In this document: piece by piece, positions 25,148 to 33,890 of the stretch | Layout of the letters: every line of letters begins with the position of its first letter | Position numbering within the stretch: position 1 is the stretch's first letter | Assembly: GCA_934754515.1 (NCBI GenBank) | Contig: CAKVIG010000002.1 | Span: forward strand, 209,838-273,837 | From: an uncultured Candidatus Melainabacteria bacterium | Lineage (GTDB): Bacteria > Cyanobacteriota > Vampirovibrionia > Gastranaerophilales > Gastranaerophilaceae | DNA: 64,000 bases | Direction of reading: 5' to 3' | Notes under the pieces: model-generated | The model's input: the letters and a program-made list of their open reading frames with translations, nothing else | What the model was told of the DNA's origin: nothing | The model's database searches: none | Translations under genes and position numbers: made by a program

Positions 25148-26803
25148 CTACTTACTAGGGATAGTAATAATAAATTCGCTTCCTTCATTTATTTTAGTTT
25201 TTACTTCAATTTTTCCTTCGTGTTTTTCAATTATTTTTTGTGAAATCGCAAGTCCTAAGCCGGTTCCAACGCCAACACCTTTTGTTGTATATCCGGCAAA
25301 GAAAATTTTATCAGGTTCTTTTATTCCACATCCGTTATCTTTAATTTTTACAATCAAATTATTATCCTGAAAATCCGTGTCAATAGTTATGATTCCTTCT
25401 TTTTCAATAGCGTGAGCTGCATTCACAAGAATATTCATAAACACTTGATTTAACATATTCGGATAACACTTGATTGGCGGAATGTTACCATAGTCTTTCA
25501 CAATCGTTATTCGATTTTTCGTTTCATGCCTGATTAAATCCAACGTCAAATCAATTTCTTTGTTAATATCCGCTTCTTGCAGTTCTGCTTCATCCAACCT
25601 TACAAACTTTCTTAATGACACTACAAGCCTGTTAATACGCGCAATCGCTTCTGTATCAATATCATTAATTTCCTTAAGCAAATCTTTTGTATCTTCGTCT
25701 TCAACCTGCCCAATTAATTTTTTCATAATCTCATTATTAGATTTGATTGAGGCAACAGGAGTGTTGATTTCGTGCGCAACACCGGCTACAAGTTGACCTA
25801 AAGAAGCCATTTTTTCGGAATTTATAAGTTTTAATTGAGTATCTTGAAGTTCTGCAAGCGTTTTAGTTAAATCTTTAACCATACTCGCATTCTTTTTATA
25901 AAGCTCTGACTGAATTATAGCGTTTCCAAGCTGCGAAGATACACCATCCAAAACTTCTAGAGCATCGTCGAGTTTAGTTTTTTGCTTTGTAGAAAGTACA
26001 ATAATTCCCAAAAGTGAATTCAAATGATAAATCGGCAAAATAATCCTCTGAACATTTTCTCTAAACGGTTTTGCTTCTCTAAATTCTTTCATACAAATTT
26101 GGCATGAAACCTTGCCATTATTGATATGCAAAGTCGCTTCCCTATCAAAAGAAATTATTTGTCCGACATCTTTTTTCTCCAAAGATTCTTGGATTAAGAA
26201 TTTACCTTCATCCTCAGCATTCGCATAGTAGGCGCGAAAAGCACCAAACATTTGCGCAAGCTCCTCTAATGCGGATTTTAAGATTACGGAAGTATCAATT
26301 GATTCTCTAATGATATTAGAAATATTATTCAGCAACAGAAGTTTCATTGCCTGTGATTGTGCTTGGAGTTTGATTTTAGAAAGGTTCTTGTTTTCGTTTT
26401 CCAAAAACGCAATTTTCTTTTGATAATTTTGATTTCTGACTAGAACATTTTCCAAGCTTATTTTTGCCGTAACGTCCGTAAAAACAATGAGTGTATAATT
26501 GCCTTTTTTTGTAGCGTTCAAGTCATAATACGAATAATCGTTATTTGAACTCTGATACAAAACATGCGCAGAAAAATCTTCTTTAGAATTTATTGCTTGA
26601 GTAATAGGAGAATGCACGCTCACATCGTTACTTACAAGCGCACAAACACTGTAATTCAACTTATGCGAAAACTTCTTGATATTGTCAAAATCAGGAAAAA
26701 CACGTTTAAAAACATTATTTCTAAACACAGTTTCTCGATTTTCATTCAAAACGATTACAGCACTATTGAATTTATTAAATAAATCAAACTTCCCCATATT
26801 CAA
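25148..26803 (-). CDS. Orphan sensor histidine kinase (PAS-GAF-HisKA-HATPase)
   Basis: 551 residues, no TM segments. Residues 1-120 look like a PAS domain (VIVLNENRETVFRNNVF), followed by a coiled coil and a GAF-like region (about 165-310). The H-box is VAGVAHEINTPVASI (His near 343), the N-box is NQVFMNILVNAAHAIE, and the G-boxes are DNGCGI and GTGLGLAI. It is a soluble kinase of the CheY-partner type. No response regulator gene is adjacent. Confidence 0.93.
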   Translation of the reverse strand: MNMGKFDLFNKFNSAVIVLNENRETVFRNNVFKRVFPDFDNIKKFSHKLNYSVCALVSNDVSVHSPITQAINSKEDFSAHVLYQSSNNDYSYYDLNATKKGNYTLIVFTDVTAKISLENVLVRNQNYQKKIAFLENENKNLSKIKLQAQSQAMKLLLLNNISNIIRESIDTSVILKSALEELAQMFGAFRAYYANAEDEGKFLIQESLEKKDVGQIISFDREATLHINNGKVSCQICMKEFREAKPFRENVQRIILPIYHLNSLLGIIVLSTKQKTKLDDALEVLDGVSSQLGNAIIQSELYKKNASMVKDLTKTLAELQDTQLKLINSEKMASLGQLVAGVAHEINTPVASIKSNNEIMKKLIGQVEDEDTKDLLKEINDIDTEAIARINRLVVSLRKFVRLDEAELQEADINKEIDLTLDLIRHETKNRITIVKDYGNIPPIKCYPNMLNQVFMNILVNAAHAIEKEGIITIDTDFQDNNLIVKIKDNGCGIKEPDKIFFAGYTTKGVGVGTGLGLAISQKIIEKHEGKIEVKTKINEGSEFIITIPSK

Positions 26804-26837
26804 TATTATATAATCATTTAGAAAAAAAATCTAATTA

Positions 26838-27278
26838 TTAATAACCTCTAAGTTCATTTGGTTGAAAACGTGCGAAATTATTCAAATAACCGCCGATTGG
26901 AAGCATTGTATTTGTTTTGTCGTACATTTCTTGCGGAACCATTCTTGCACGCTCTTGTGCTTCTAACCTTGCGTTATAATCGCTATTCTTTTGATATTGT
27001 TTGATTTTCACTTCTTGGTAGCAGCTAACCTGAGCATTAACGTCTGTCATTTCTCGGCATTCTTTGATTGAGCTTTCAAAATCAGCTTTTCTTTTGTACC
27101 AGTATGACGCAGTTTCATTTAATTTGCCGATACCTTTAGGTTCTTCAATATTAATATAAGCATGAGGCGCAAAATCTTTCCATTCCGGCTCATCTACACC
27201 ATTAATTGTAACCACATCATCTGCAATTACAGCAAATGGAACTAAAAATGCTAATAATATTAATATCTTTTTCATCAA
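26838..27278 (-). CDS. Secreted protein of unknown function
   Basis: 146 residues with a signal peptide (MMKKILILLAFLVPFAVIA, cut about residue 19). The mature part is helical and charged (YWYKRKADFESSIKECREM, EVKIKQYQKNSDYN). No known domain. Lies 34 bases downstream of the histidine kinase start, same strand; an operon is possible. Confidence 0.7.
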   Translation of the reverse strand: MMKKILILLAFLVPFAVIADDVVTINGVDEPEWKDFAPHAYINIEEPKGIGKLNETASYWYKRKADFESSIKECREMTDVNAQVSCYQEVKIKQYQKNSDYNARLEAQERARMVPQEMYDKTNTMLPIGGYLNNFARFQPNELRGY

Positions 27279-27344
27279 AACAAATCCTTTTTAGCGTTAT
27301 ATATAATCATAGTAACATTTTGAAGTAATAATTTCAAGAAAACT

Positions 27345-27440
27345 GTTAATTTTCTCCCCTCGCCCCTTGTGGGAGAGGGGTTGGGGGTGAGGGGAGAATA
27401 ACTGTTAGCTAATGTCGGTTGGGCATACTTGCCCAACAAC
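27345..27440. repeat. CCCCTCGCCCC repeat and TTGGGC hairpin
   Basis: CTCCCCTCGCCCC...GGGAGAGGGG, GGGGTGAGGGGAG (about 27353-27397) and GTTGGGCA-TACT-TGCCCAAC (27418-27437), just after the aminotransferase stop. Confidence 0.65.
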
Positions 27441-28682
27441 TTACTTCCAAGTAAATCCGTCTGCTTTCATTCTACGAATAGCTTCTTTTAATTCTTCCTC
27501 TGAACAAACAATAGAAACTCTAAAGAAGCCTTTTCCGTATTCGCCGAAAGCATCTCCCGGCACTGCAATTACACCTGATTTATGCATAAGTTCATCTGTA
27601 AATTCAACAGAAGATTTATAACGAGGAGGAATTGGCAACCATAAATAAAATGTTGCGTCAGGAATATTAAACTCGCCCCAGCCCAATTCTTCCTTCAAGC
27701 CTTTAACAAAAACATCTTGGCTATGTTTAAATCTTTTATTAGCTTCTTCTATATATTTTTCACCTTCTTCCGAATTAAGAATTTCAGCGCAAGCTTTTTG
27801 AAGAGCCTTAAACAAGCCTGAATCAAGCGTTGATTTTAGTTTTCCAAAAATCTTAACAGCCTCTGCATTACCGCAAATCCAACCTAATCTCCAACCGGTT
27901 ATCGCATAAGGTTTTGAAAAACTAAAGAATTCTACCGCAACATCTTTTGCACCTTCAATTTCCAAAATACTCATTGGTTTTAATTCCGGCTTAAAGTACA
28001 TATCAGTATAAGCTGCGTCAGAAATCAACAATATATGGTGTTTTTTACAAAATTCAACAATGCTCTGTAAATATTCTTTTGTCGCAGTTGCACCAAGAGG
28101 ATTGTTTGGATAATTAATAAGCATTGCTTTAACTTTTTTAGGATTATAACCTTTTTTCAAAAACTCTGCCCAAACAGCTTCCATATCAGGCATAAAATTG
28201 TTTTCAGGAGTTAAAGGAATAGGATATGACATCCCGCCTGAAACTTTTACCATTTCTTTATAAGAAGCATAACCGGGGTCCGGAACAAGAACAATTTCTT
28301 TTTCTTCTTCGTTTGTAGTCGGATTAAGAATAACTCTGATAAAGTTTGCCAAGCCTTCTTTTGAACCAATCAGAGAAAAGATTTCCGTTGCTGGGTCAAG
28401 TTCTACATTAAAGCGATTTTTCATTCTTTTTGCAATCGCTTCTCTATAATAAGGCTCACCTTTTGGTGTTGAGTAAAGATGAACACCTTTTTCATCAAGA
28501 GCATTTTTTAATGCGTCAATCAAAGCTTGTGGAGGCGTTGCCGTTGGCGCGCCCATTGATAAAGAAATAGGTGCTCTGCCTTTTGCAACAAGCTCAGGCG
28601 TAATTTTTGCCACAGTTTCTTTAATACGAAACATAATATAAGTTTCGAGTGATTGAACGTAATCATTAAAAAATTCTTGCAT
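27441..28682 (-). CDS. Class I/II PLP aminotransferase, possibly LL-diaminopimelate type
   Basis: 413 residues, fold type I aminotransferase. Seen: INYPNNPLGATAT (the NPxG turn), SDAAYTDMYF (PLP-binding Asp/Tyr) and SFSKPYAITGWRLGW (Schiff-base lysine in SKxxxxxGWR), and a C-terminal arginine in FFRVSIV. The sequence resembles the DapL/aspartate aminotransferase group used by Cyanobacteria for lysine; with dapA nearby that is plausible. Substrate is uncertain: alanine or aspartate aminotransferase would look similar. Confidence 0.85.
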   Translation of the reverse strand: MQEFFNDYVQSLETYIMFRIKETVAKITPELVAKGRAPISLSMGAPTATPPQALIDALKNALDEKGVHLYSTPKGEPYYREAIAKRMKNRFNVELDPATEIFSLIGSKEGLANFIRVILNPTTNEEEKEIVLVPDPGYASYKEMVKVSGGMSYPIPLTPENNFMPDMEAVWAEFLKKGYNPKKVKAMLINYPNNPLGATATKEYLQSIVEFCKKHHILLISDAAYTDMYFKPELKPMSILEIEGAKDVAVEFFSFSKPYAITGWRLGWICGNAEAVKIFGKLKSTLDSGLFKALQKACAEILNSEEGEKYIEEANKRFKHSQDVFVKGLKEELGWGEFNIPDATFYLWLPIPPRYKSSVEFTDELMHKSGVIAVPGDAFGEYGKGFFRVSIVCSEEELKEAIRRMKADGFTWK

Positions 28683-28731
28683 GATAAAATTCCTTATTAG
28701 ACTATATAAGGATTATTATATAACAACTTTA

Positions 28732-29043
28732 CTAAATTGAATAGTTTTTTATTGCAGGAATTTTTGCACAGTTATCAAGATATTCTATTGTACTCAATTT
28801 TTCATTATATAAATATTTAATAAAATTCAGATAAGATAAATCGTAGGAACTCAGTAAAATATTTATCTCAAAACCTTCCGAACAAAAAGGCTCATAGTCG
28901 TAGACAACATAGCTGTTGTATTTGCTTTTCCACTCTTTGCGTTCGATTTTGCAATTATTTTCTTCTGCAACATCTTCAACCCAGTTCACGATGTCTTTGT
29001 CTATGTTTTTAAGTTCTAAATATTTATTTTGAATTTTTTCCAT
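28732..29043 (-). CDS. Hypothetical protein
   Basis: 103 residues, acidic and aromatic-rich (NWVEDVAEENNCKIERKEWK, SYDLSYLNFIKYLYNEK). No signal, no TM, no known domain. The frame is well composed and follows the aminotransferase by 49 bases. Function unknown. Confidence 0.5.
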   Translation of the reverse strand: MEKIQNKYLELKNIDKDIVNWVEDVAEENNCKIERKEWKSKYNSYVVYDYEPFCSEGFEINILLSSYDLSYLNFIKYLYNEKLSTIEYLDNCAKIPAIKNYSI

Positions 29044-29497
29044 AACAACATATCTCCATAAACAAATTGTAATGGGTTATGGTTGAACATAAATTACCTG
29101 TTAGTTTAGTTTTCGGGGGTAGAGTGTTAAAACAATGGATATTAGCGAAAAGTTTACGAAAGCACCACAACTCCTTCTCCAAAGGAGAGAATCGAAAATC
29201 AAATTGAGCTTCACGAAACTTAGATTTTCGGGTGAATGCTTGAGTCGGAGGCAACTTATATTTCAAGATTTGCTATTTTCAACATTATTGTCGGGTTCAA
29301 TGAAAACGTTGAACCCGACCTACATACTACTACATACTACGTACTTAATTATTAATAAAAGGTGCAAAAAATTGCACCCTACTTCTCTAAAATGGATAAT
29401 AAAAAATGGAAAATTGTTTTAAATAATTTTCCATTTTTCACTTTCATTTTTCCATTGAAGAAAAGGTGCAATTTTTTGCACCTTTAACTTTTTTATA
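29044..29497. repeat. Repeat-filled gap after the kor genes
   Basis: No gene. In order: a TCTCCAAAGGAGAGA element with ATTGAGCTTCACGAAACTTAGATTTTCGGGTGA words (about 29170-29245); GTCGGGTTCAA / TTGAACCCGAC hairpin (29290-29319); GGTGCAAAAAATTGCACC (29361-29378); a TTTTCCATTTT hairpin (about 29395-29455); and GGTGCAATTTTTTGCACC (29465-29482), which is followed on the minus strand by TTTT and probably ends the kor transcript. Confidence 0.65.
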
Positions 29498-29770
29498 CTA
29501 ATTTCTTTTTTCAATCCTAATCGCGCTATCAGGGCAAGTCATTGCGCAAGCACCACAAGCAATACAAATTTCAGGATTTGGCGCAACCGCAGGAGTTTGG
29601 TACAAACCAACTTCTTTTGACCACGTCAAACATTCTTTACCAGCTTTGTTCATAGGGCATTTTGCGATACAAAGACCACAGCCTTTGCACAAATCAGTAT
29701 AAACGTAATAGTCGGCTTTACCTTTGCCAACACCTTCTATTTTATATCCATGATATTTTTTTTCTGTCAT
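29498..29770 (-). CDS. korD: 2-oxoacid:ferredoxin oxidoreductase, ferredoxin subunit
   Basis: 90 residues with two 4Fe-4S motifs: CKGCGLCIAKCP (about 28-39) and CIACGACAMTCP (about 68-79). It is the electron-accepting delta subunit. It is last in the order alpha-(four-helix)-beta-gamma-delta. The extra cysteine GKECLTW between the clusters is normal for the subunit. Confidence 0.92.
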   Translation of the reverse strand: MTEKKYHGYKIEGVGKGKADYYVYTDLCKGCGLCIAKCPMNKAGKECLTWSKEVGLYQTPAVAPNPEICIACGACAMTCPDSAIRIEKRN

Positions 29771-29793
29771 TTTAATCCTTTCTTGGGGAAGAA

Positions 29794-29929
29794 GGTGGAG
29801 TTGAAAGGTTGAATAGTTGAAAAGGGGAAAAGTTCAAATAATTCCCTTCGGTCATTAATAAAAATTGTGAGCACTAGCGAACTTAATGAACTCTTCAACT
29901 GTTCCACTATTCAACCTTTCAACTCCACC
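29794..29929. repeat. 136-bp hairpin element between korD and korC
   Basis: Perfect 23-bp inverted arms at 29794-29816 and 29907-29929 (GGTGGAGTTGAAAGGTTGAA...). The inside holds AATTCCCTTCGGTCATTAAT and GAACTTAATGAACTC. The element at 30534-30664 is the same sequence in the opposite orientation, so korC is flanked by inverted copies. Confidence 0.85.
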
Positions 29930-29941
29930 ATCCTTCTCGTA

Positions 29942-30505
29942 CTATGCCTTTACTTCAACATTCACTAACCCCATCCCCATTTCAAGAGCCTTATAATTTA
30001 ATTCTCTCAATTCGGGTTTGGCGTCGAATTTTTTACCAAGTGCCATTTCCATTGCGTTTTTAATATCTTCCAATCTCAAAACATTTGTTGCTGCAAGTAA
30101 AACGCCCAAAATAATTATATTGAATACTCTTGCGCTAAGTTTTTCGTTCGCAATCTTATTTGCATCAACACCAATTACTTGTTTACATTTAACTTGCGGT
30201 TTTTTAGTACAAACTGATGTATCGTAAACAACAGTTGAGTTTTCGCTTACATAAGCTTCGCATCTGTCGATTGCTCTATCAGATAACATAATAATGATAT
30301 CGCCTTTAGCAAATCTTGGCTCACCGATTCTCTCATCAGCAATTTGGCAGAATGCAATTGAAACACCGCCTCTTTGTTCTACACCAAAGTTTGGAATATA
30401 TAAAACTTGCTTACCGGCTTCGTAACCGGCTTCAACAAGAATTTTAGCAATAGATTGAACACCTTGTCCGCCTTCTCCGGCTAATACTATTTTTGTTCTA
30501 GACAT
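29942..30505 (-). CDS. korC: 2-oxoacid:ferredoxin oxidoreductase, gamma subunit
   Basis: 187 residues: KIVLAGEGGQGVQSIAKIL at the start and the middle NFGVEQRGGVSIAFCQIAD are gamma-subunit signatures. Part of the enzyme that decarboxylates 2-oxoglutarate (or a related 2-oxoacid) to acyl-CoA and passes electrons to ferredoxin in anaerobes. GGAG precedes the ATG. Repeat elements fill both gaps around it. Confidence 0.93.
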   Translation of the reverse strand: MSRTKIVLAGEGGQGVQSIAKILVEAGYEAGKQVLYIPNFGVEQRGGVSIAFCQIADERIGEPRFAKGDIIIMLSDRAIDRCEAYVSENSTVVYDTSVCTKKPQVKCKQVIGVDANKIANEKLSARVFNIIILGVLLAATNVLRLEDIKNAMEMALGKKFDAKPELRELNYKALEMGMGLVNVEVKA

Positions 30506-30533
30506 TTTGTAGTCTCCTTTTTGTATAAATCAT

Positions 30534-30664
30534 GGTGGAGTTGAAAAGTTGAAAGGTTGAATAGCTGAAGAGTTCATTAAGTTCGCTAACGCTCACAATT
30601 TTATTTATGACCGAAGGGAATTATCTGAACTTTTCCACTTTTCCACTTTTCCCCCCTTCAACTT
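30534..30664. repeat. Inverted copy of the kor hairpin element
   Basis: Begins GGTGGAGTTGAAAAGTTGAA and is, over most of its length, the reverse complement of 29794-29929 (GAGTTCATTAAGTTCGCT, ATGACCGAAGGGAATTAT). Arms are less perfect than in the first copy. Confidence 0.8.
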
Positions 30665-30674
30665 CTACTTAAAC

Positions 30675-31427
30675 TTACTTCCCTTCCGGACTCAAAAATT
30701 CTTTCACCTCAAAGAATTCTTCCATTTGTTTTAGTCTGCCAAACGTATCAACGTTGTTTGTTCTCCAGTTTAATGGACAAATTGAAAGAACTTCTACAAA
30801 TGAAAAACCGCCATTTTCAACGTTCTTCAAACCTTTTACAAAAGTTTGTTTAAGCTTCATAAAATTAGAAACAGTTGAACGTGCTACGAAAGATTTTGAC
30901 TTATCAGCAATTGATGCAACCATTTCAGCGGCTTTTGCAGGTTTACCCGTAACTTCGCAATCTCTGCCGTAAGGTGTTGTTTCTGTTTTTTGACCTGGCA
31001 TTGTAGTTGGTGACATTTGACCGCCTGTCATGCCATAGTTAGTGTTGTTTACAACAACAATCATCATTCTTTCACCACGAACAGTAGCGTTTACTAAGTG
31101 TTGCGCACCAATTGCAAGACCACCACCATCGCCCATATAAGCAATACCGATAGCATCTTTGTTTGCTCTTGTGAAACCGTAGATAACAGGAGTTGTTCTA
31201 CCGTGGTGGGTTTGAACAGTATCTACGTCCAAATAATTCCAAGCTAAAAGTGAACATCCGATATCACAACCAAAAACAGTTTTTTGTTGAATACCAAGTT
31301 CATCAATTGCGCTTTCTAACGCTTTTAAAGTTATTCCGTGTCCGCATCCGGGGCAAAATTTACTTGCACCAACCTCAGCATTCTGAGATTTTGGTAAATT
31401 TGGTGGAAGGGTTAATAATTCTGACAT
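30675..31427 (-). CDS. korB: 2-oxoacid:ferredoxin oxidoreductase, beta subunit
   Basis: 250 residues. The thiamine diphosphate site is seen: KFCPGCGHGITL, GDIGCSLLAW, the GDGGGLAIG magnesium/TPP motif and NNTNYGMTGGQMSPTT. There is no C-terminal ferredoxin domain. Preceded by AAGGAG. It follows the four-helix-bundle gene. Confidence 0.94.
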   Translation of the reverse strand: MSELLTLPPNLPKSQNAEVGASKFCPGCGHGITLKALESAIDELGIQQKTVFGCDIGCSLLAWNYLDVDTVQTHHGRTTPVIYGFTRANKDAIGIAYMGDGGGLAIGAQHLVNATVRGERMMIVVVNNTNYGMTGGQMSPTTMPGQKTETTPYGRDCEVTGKPAKAAEMVASIADKSKSFVARSTVSNFMKLKQTFVKGLKNVENGGFSFVEVLSICPLNWRTNNVDTFGRLKQMEEFFEVKEFLSPEGK

Positions 31428-31447
31428 TTTTATCTCCTTTATAATTT

Positions 31448-31917
31448 AAGTTGAATGGTGGAATGGTTGAAAGGTTGAATAGTTTGTATTATTCACTTTG
31501 TTCATCATTTTTAGATTTACTTAATGCGTTTAACATTCTTGAGATTTCTTCAGTCAAGCTTCTTATTTCTATGAAATTTTCATCCGAAATGTAATTTAGT
31601 TTTTTAACAAGAATTGTTTGACTGATTACTTCCATCAAGCTTCCAAATGCAACTTCATAAAATCTAACTTGTTCCTTTGCAGAAAATCTAACAGAACCCT
31701 CTGCAATATTAGATGATACTGAAACAGCTGCTCTTTGTATTTGTGATGATAAACCATACATTTCTGTTTTGGGAAAAGTTGATGTTAGTTTATAAATCAT
31801 AGTTGCTAAATCTATAGATTTTTTCCAAACTTCCAATTTTTCAAATGGAAACTTAAAACTATTTTTATACAAACTATTCAACCTTTCCACTTTTCAACCT
31901 TTCAACTGAATTAAACT
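31448..31917. repeat. Hairpin element with a gene between its arms
   Basis: Left arm 31448-31488 and right arm 31868-31917 are inverted copies of the TTGAAAGGTTGAATAG family; the inner 19 bases AAAGGTTGAATAGTTTGTA (31470-31488) match 31868-31886 exactly in reverse complement. The 133-codon four-helix-bundle frame lies between them, its start codon inside the right arm. Empty relatives of this element are at 18009, 29794 and 30534. Confidence 0.8.
31489..31890 (-). CDS. Four-helix-bundle protein (23S rRNA intervening-sequence family)
   Basis: 133 residues, all helix. Typical family words: FEKLEVWKKSIDLATMIYKL, FPKTEMYGLSSQIQRAAVSV, SSNIAEGSVRFSAKEQ, FYEVAFGSLMEVISQ. These proteins were first seen inside insertions in 23S rRNA genes; relatives include the Avd accessory protein of diversity-generating retroelements. 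There is no ATG; starts are GTG (31890) or TTG inside the repeat arm, behind AAAGG. It sits between korA and korB, where no subunit is expected. Confidence 0.9.
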   Translation of the reverse strand: MERLNSLYKNSFKFPFEKLEVWKKSIDLATMIYKLTSTFPKTEMYGLSSQIQRAAVSVSSNIAEGSVRFSAKEQVRFYEVAFGSLMEVISQTILVKKLNYISDENFIEIRSLTEEISRMLNALSKSKNDEQSE

Positions 31918-31926
31918 TCTCAACTC

Positions 31927-33021
31927 CTAAACTTTAGCAAGCATTCCTTCTACTTTCGCAACAATATCATCACCTGTTACGCCAACGCCCATTTTGAATA
32001 GGGTTTGGTATGGAGTTGTTAAGCCGTAAAGTTTTTCAAGCACCATTTGAGCAAGTTGACCGTTTGCAGATTCAGTAAATAATATTTGCTTAGCTCTGCT
32101 TACAGCCGCTCTTAAAGGTTTTACAGCCAATGGTCTGATTGTAATTGGTCTGAATAAACCTGCTTTAATGCCTTTTTCTCTCAATTCGTCAATCGCTGTT
32201 CTAGCGGAACGCGCTACAATACCGTGAGCAATCACAAGAATTTCAGCATCCTCAGCCTTATATTCTTCCCATTCTTGAACTTCTTCTGCCATCTTATCAA
32301 AATCAGCTTGATAACCATCAAGAACATTCATCAATTCTTCTTCCATATTGTATGTATTTCTCATGTGAGCAGATTTTCTATCTATACCGATTTGACCGTC
32401 TGCAAGAAGTGATTTTTCAGTCGGAACCATTGTGATACCACGAGAAGCAGGATCATACAATGTTACAGGTTCTCTCATCTTGCCTTGGTAACCGTCCGCC
32501 AATACATAAGTTGGGAATCTGTATTTCCAAGCCGTATTAAATGCTTTAATCATGTAATCATATAAATCTTGATGGCCTGCTGTTGAATAAACAATTCTGA
32601 AACCTTCACCGTTTCCGCCAAAACAAGTTAATCTGGTTTCTTGTTGTGCGTAAATTACGGTTGCAGTGGAAGGTCCGCCTCTTTGCATAACCGCACAAAC
32701 AAATGGAATCCTCATCATTTCTGCCATTGATTGAGCATCTTGCATAATTACGTTACCCGGCCCTGCGGTTGCAGTGAACGCTCTTCTACCCGCTAAAATA
32801 CCGCCAATTGTCGAAAAGCCTGCAGAAATTTCATCTTCTGTTTGCAAGAAACCTGCACCGGTTTTTGGTAAGAGTTTACACCACGTATGCATAATTTCAT
32901 TTTGAGGTGTAATCGGATAACCATACATAAAATCAGCTTCTGCTGAGTTTGCAGCATAAGCTAGCACTTCGTTTCCGGTTAGGAACATTTTAGTGTCTTC
33001 TTTAATTAGTTTGTTTACCAT
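31927..33021 (-). CDS. korA: 2-oxoacid:ferredoxin oxidoreductase, alpha subunit
   Basis: 364 residues. Motifs: GNEVLAYAANSAEADFMYGYPITPQNEI (Y-P-I-T-P is the alpha signature), EDEISAGFSTIGGILAG, ATAGPGNVIMQDAQ, and QRGGPSTATV. The C-terminal domain includes AHGIVARSARTAIDELREKG. First gene of the kor operon; AGGGAAGG precedes the ATG. Substrate (2-oxoglutarate or branched-chain acid) cannot be settled. Confidence 0.94.
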   Translation of the reverse strand: MVNKLIKEDTKMFLTGNEVLAYAANSAEADFMYGYPITPQNEIMHTWCKLLPKTGAGFLQTEDEISAGFSTIGGILAGRRAFTATAGPGNVIMQDAQSMAEMMRIPFVCAVMQRGGPSTATVIYAQQETRLTCFGGNGEGFRIVYSTAGHQDLYDYMIKAFNTAWKYRFPTYVLADGYQGKMREPVTLYDPASRGITMVPTEKSLLADGQIGIDRKSAHMRNTYNMEEELMNVLDGYQADFDKMAEEVQEWEEYKAEDAEILVIAHGIVARSARTAIDELREKGIKAGLFRPITIRPLAVKPLRAAVSRAKQILFTESANGQLAQMVLEKLYGLTTPYQTLFKMGVGVTGDDIVAKVEGMLAKV

Positions 33022-33229
33022 TTTTTCTAACCTTCCCTTAATATATACACCAACATTTTACTACAAAAGGGATAAAAAAGGGTAGTAAAAATTTATATTT
33101 TAAAATTATTCAGGTAAAAATTCCAATCTTGTTTGTAACAATTTGTAAATATTTTTTTTAAGAACCTAAAGTTTTTTCAAAATATGCCAATAACCATGAT
33201 GGTTGTACAAAGTATAGGAGAAAATACAG

Positions 33230-33532
33230 ATGGGTAATGATATTCCTGATTACACAAATTTAAAAGCAGACATGCAAGACATGCAACGATTTTTTAAAGA
33301 TGGCAATGTGCAAATTAATGCAAAAGATTCACAAACAATTGCATCAATCTTTAAGCAATGTGATACGGAAGGTAAAACTGACACAAATGGCAAACAAGTT
33401 GGCGACGGTCAATTAAATGCTAACGAAAGAAGTAAATTCCTTGGCATGTTGCAAAAAGTCTTACCGGAAGCAGTTTATCAAAAAGTTGAAAATTTTATAA
33501 CAACTGTAGATGTTACGAAAAAACGAATTTGA
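33230..33532 (+). CDS. Small EF-hand-like protein
   Basis: 100 residues, helical, no signal peptide. An EF-hand-like loop CDTEGKTDTNGKQVGDGQLNANE is expanded with a GKTDTNGKQV insertion relative to the 12-residue consensus, so calcium binding is uncertain. Preceded by AGGAG. Similar in style to the other EF-hand proteins of the window. Confidence 0.65.
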   Translation: MGNDIPDYTNLKADMQDMQRFFKDGNVQINAKDSQTIASIFKQCDTEGKTDTNGKQVGDGQLNANERSKFLGMLQKVLPEAVYQKVENFITTVDVTKKRI

Positions 33533-33853
33533 AGAAAAAAACATAAAATTTGGCTTAGATGGTTAACTTGATAACACCCTCTCCCCTACCCCTCCCCCAA
33601 GGGAGGGGGCTAAAGACGTTCAATTAACACACGCTAACTTGATTGTGTTAGATTGGCGCAGGTTACTCCCTCCCTTGGGGGAGCGGATTTTCGGTAGGGC
33701 GATGTCGAGCATAAGCGAGCAAGGCCCGTAAGAGCAAATAACATGGAAATAACAAGAAAAATCCGCAAGGATTTGCTGTTATTGGAATGTTATGCTCGCC
33801 AGAATAATCCAAGACAGGGTGCCGAAGGCGGGAGAGGGTGTTATTAACATATT
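33533..33853. repeat. Intergenic repeats including a 187-bp inverted element
   Basis: After a CTCCCCTACCCC...GGGAGGGGG repeat with ACGTTCAATTAACAC (about 33575-33640), positions 33662-33848 are a compact element repeated in reverse at 36666-36851. It contains ATAACATGGAAATAACA, AATCCGCAAGGATT, TGTTATTGGAATGTTAT. No gene; frames here are unlikely to be real. Confidence 0.8.
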
Positions 33854-33882
33854 AAAAAAGCGTTCTTTCGAACGCTTTTTTG
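33854..33882. terminator. Terminator after clpB
   Basis: AAAAAAGCGTTC, TTTC, GAACGCTTTTTT: GC-rich 6-bp core with A- and T-runs, 9 bases from the clpB stop. Confidence 0.9.
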
Positions 33883-33890
33883 TTACTCAA

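Noticed and set aside
29024..29422. Frames of 80 and 95 codons on both strands
   Set aside because: They lie in the repeat cluster and read through hairpins.
31489..31890. Diversity-generating retroelement accessory gene (avd)
   Set aside because: No reverse transcriptase or template/variable repeat in the window; family words fit the 23S IVP group equally.
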